From the NCBI GenBank assembly GCA_905197385.1, contig CAJJYO010000065.1:1-8009 (forward strand): a stretch of DNA of 8,009 nucleotides, written 5' to 3'. Origin of the DNA: an uncultured Collinsella sp. Its GTDB lineage: Bacteria; Actinomycetota; Coriobacteriia; Coriobacteriales; Coriobacteriaceae. Numbering within the stretch: the first letter of the stretch is position 1; every line of letters starts with the position of its first letter. Both the position numbers and the translations under genes were made by a program. This document shows, one piece after another, positions 6,752 to 8,009 of this stretch. The notes beneath the pieces are model-generated. The model ran no database searches and was not told where the DNA came from. It worked only from the letters and a program-made list of their open reading frames with translations.

Positions 6752-8009
6752 ATGCTCATTCACCGTATAGCCGCGCAGCTCTACACTGCCGAGGCGCTGC
6801 AGACCGTCGAGGCCGGACTCGATGCCGGCGAGGACGTGACGCTGGCCGTGTCGCAGTCGGGCCGCACGCTTATGGCGGCCGCCCAGTTTGCGCGCCGTCC
6901 GCGCCCGACGGTCTACATTGTGAGTGGCGAGGATGCGGCCGATCGCGCCGCGCGCAGCCTTGCCGCCTACGTGGGGCTGGCGCACGTGTGCCGTTTTCCC
7001 GAGCGCAAGGACTATCCGTGGCGCGAGCAGGCGCCCGACGATGCCGTGGTGGCGCAGCGCTGCGAGGCTCTGGGGCGCATCGTGCGCGGGGACAACTGCA
7101 TCATGGTTGCCTCGGCCCGCGCGCTGCTGCGCTGCGTGCCGCCGGTCGAGAGCCGCTATTGGGAGTCCACGACCTTTGCGGTGGGCGAGGAGATTCCTTT
7201 TGATGAGGTGCCGCAGCGCCTAGTGGGCATGGGCTACACCAATGCCGGCGCCGCCGACGCGCCCGGTCTGTTTCGCGTGCACGGCGACACCGTCGAGGTG
7301 TTTCCCGCGCAGGAAAAAGCGCCCGTGCGCATTGAGTTCTTTGGCGACGAGATCGATCGCATACGCCGCATGGTGAGCTCCACGGGGCAGACCATCGGTA
7401 ACGAGGACAGTATCGAGATCTTCCCCTGCCGTGAGCTGGCGCTTACCGACGAGGCCGTCCACAACATGCATGTGGCGCTCTATCGCGCCAGCCAGGACGA
7501 CAGCAAGCTGGCCGCATTGCTCGAGATGGTGGATGCGCGCATCGTTACACCCGAGCTCGACCGCTTTTTGCCGGTAATGTACGGCCAGACCGTGAGCCCG
7601 CTGGCGCACGTGAGCGGCAAGGCGCTCGTGGTGCTGTCCGAGCCGCGCTCGCTGTTCGACGATTGCCTGCGTGCCTACGAGGATATCGAGGCGCGTGCTG
7701 GCGAGGCAGGGATTGACCGGCTGGATGGCCTGTATGTACGTGCCCAGCAGCGCCTGAACTACGTGAGCCTGATCCGTGCCGGCGGCGCGGTGACGGCGGA
7801 GCTCAAGATTGAGCAGCCGGCCATTGCGGGCTCGGACAATCGCTTTATGACGCGCATTCAGGAAGTCGTGGGCAAGCGCTACGCCTGCGTGTTTGCCATT
7901 CCCGACCGCGGTGCGCGCGAGTCGATGGAGCTCACCTTTGGCGACGAGGGCATTACCTTTGAGGAGTCGCTGACCGCGGCGCCCGAAAATGTCGGCGCTA
8001 TCGGCGACC
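6752..8009 (+). CDS. mfd: Transcription-repair coupling factor Mfd, N-terminal part (cut by window end)
   Basis: Mfd removes stalled RNA polymerase at DNA lesions and recruits UvrA. The first 419 residues are visible, and the frame stays open to the window end. Residues 1-130 correspond to the UvrB-like domain 1a, in which the Walker A position reads VSQSGRTL and is degenerate, as expected in Mfd (UvrB has GATGTGKT-like sequence). Residues about 140-230 are the UvrA-binding domain 2, with VGMGYTNAG (158-166), PGLFRVHG (171-178), PVRIEFFGDEIDRIR (191-205) and IEIFPCREL (221-229). The rest corresponds to domain 1b and the domain 3 region. The RNA polymerase-binding and translocase domains lie off the window. 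ATG 6752 has GGAGGA five bases upstream (6741-6746). UvrB is excluded because its N-terminal start and P-loop are absent. One position usually arginine in domain 2 is histidine here (H177). Confidence 0.92.
   Translation, partial: MLIHRIAAQLYTAEALQTVEAGLDAGEDVTLAVSQSGRTLMAAAQFARRPRPTVYIVSGEDAADRAARSLAAYVGLAHVCRFPERKDYPWREQAPDDAVVAQRCEALGRIVRGDNCIMVASARALLRCVPPVESRYWESTTFAVGEEIPFDEVPQRLVGMGYTNAGAADAPGLFRVHGDTVEVFPAQEKAPVRIEFFGDEIDRIRRMVSSTGQTIGNEDSIEIFPCRELALTDEAVHNMHVALYRASQDDSKLAALLEMVDARIVTPELDRFLPVMYGQTVSPLAHVSGKALVVLSEPRSLFDDCLRAYEDIEARAGEAGIDRLDGLYVRAQQRLNYVSLIRAGGAVTAELKIEQPAIAGSDNRFMTRIQEVVGKRYACVFAIPDRGARESMELTFGDEGITFEESLTAAPENVGAIGD

Overview
The window is GC-rich and gene-dense, with every supportable gene on the + strand. 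Codon use, the style of short GC-rich terminators and the protein sequences suggest a gut-type member of the Coriobacteriia (Collinsella-like). That is an inference from sequence character, not from a database match.

Layout. Positions 1-110 are the right-hand end of a repeated element (conserved linker plus Rho-independent terminator). Its second copy lies at about 944-1045, after a four-helix membrane protein gene (233-865). The second copy is preceded by a very strong long hairpin (884-966). A roughly 250-base leader with several small inverted repeats (1044-1296) precedes a single-pass membrane protein gene (1297-1731). An AT-rich patch (about 1810-1870) then opens a two-gene module. It consists of a 37-residue ORF (1855-1968) overlapping by four bases the TTG start of a 187-residue protein with a probable C-terminal helix-turn-helix (1965-2528). 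This module differs in base composition from its neighbours and is the best candidate here for an under-described accessory system.

From 2580 onward the content is conserved housekeeping. It comprises rmuC (2580-3935, followed by a clear terminator), an ABC exporter half-transporter (4063-5865), the endonuclease III gene nth (5929-6594), and the first 419 codons of mfd (6752 to the window end). RmuC, Nth and Mfd all belong to DNA maintenance: recombination or rearrangement control, base excision repair, and transcription-coupled repair. Clear terminators after rmuC and before mfd argue that these are adjacent transcription units rather than one operon.

No tRNA, rRNA, CRISPR array, transposase or phage gene was seen. 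The long reverse-strand open frames opposite rmuC and the ABC gene are judged to be GC-driven shadows. All functional statements rest on motif reading by eye.
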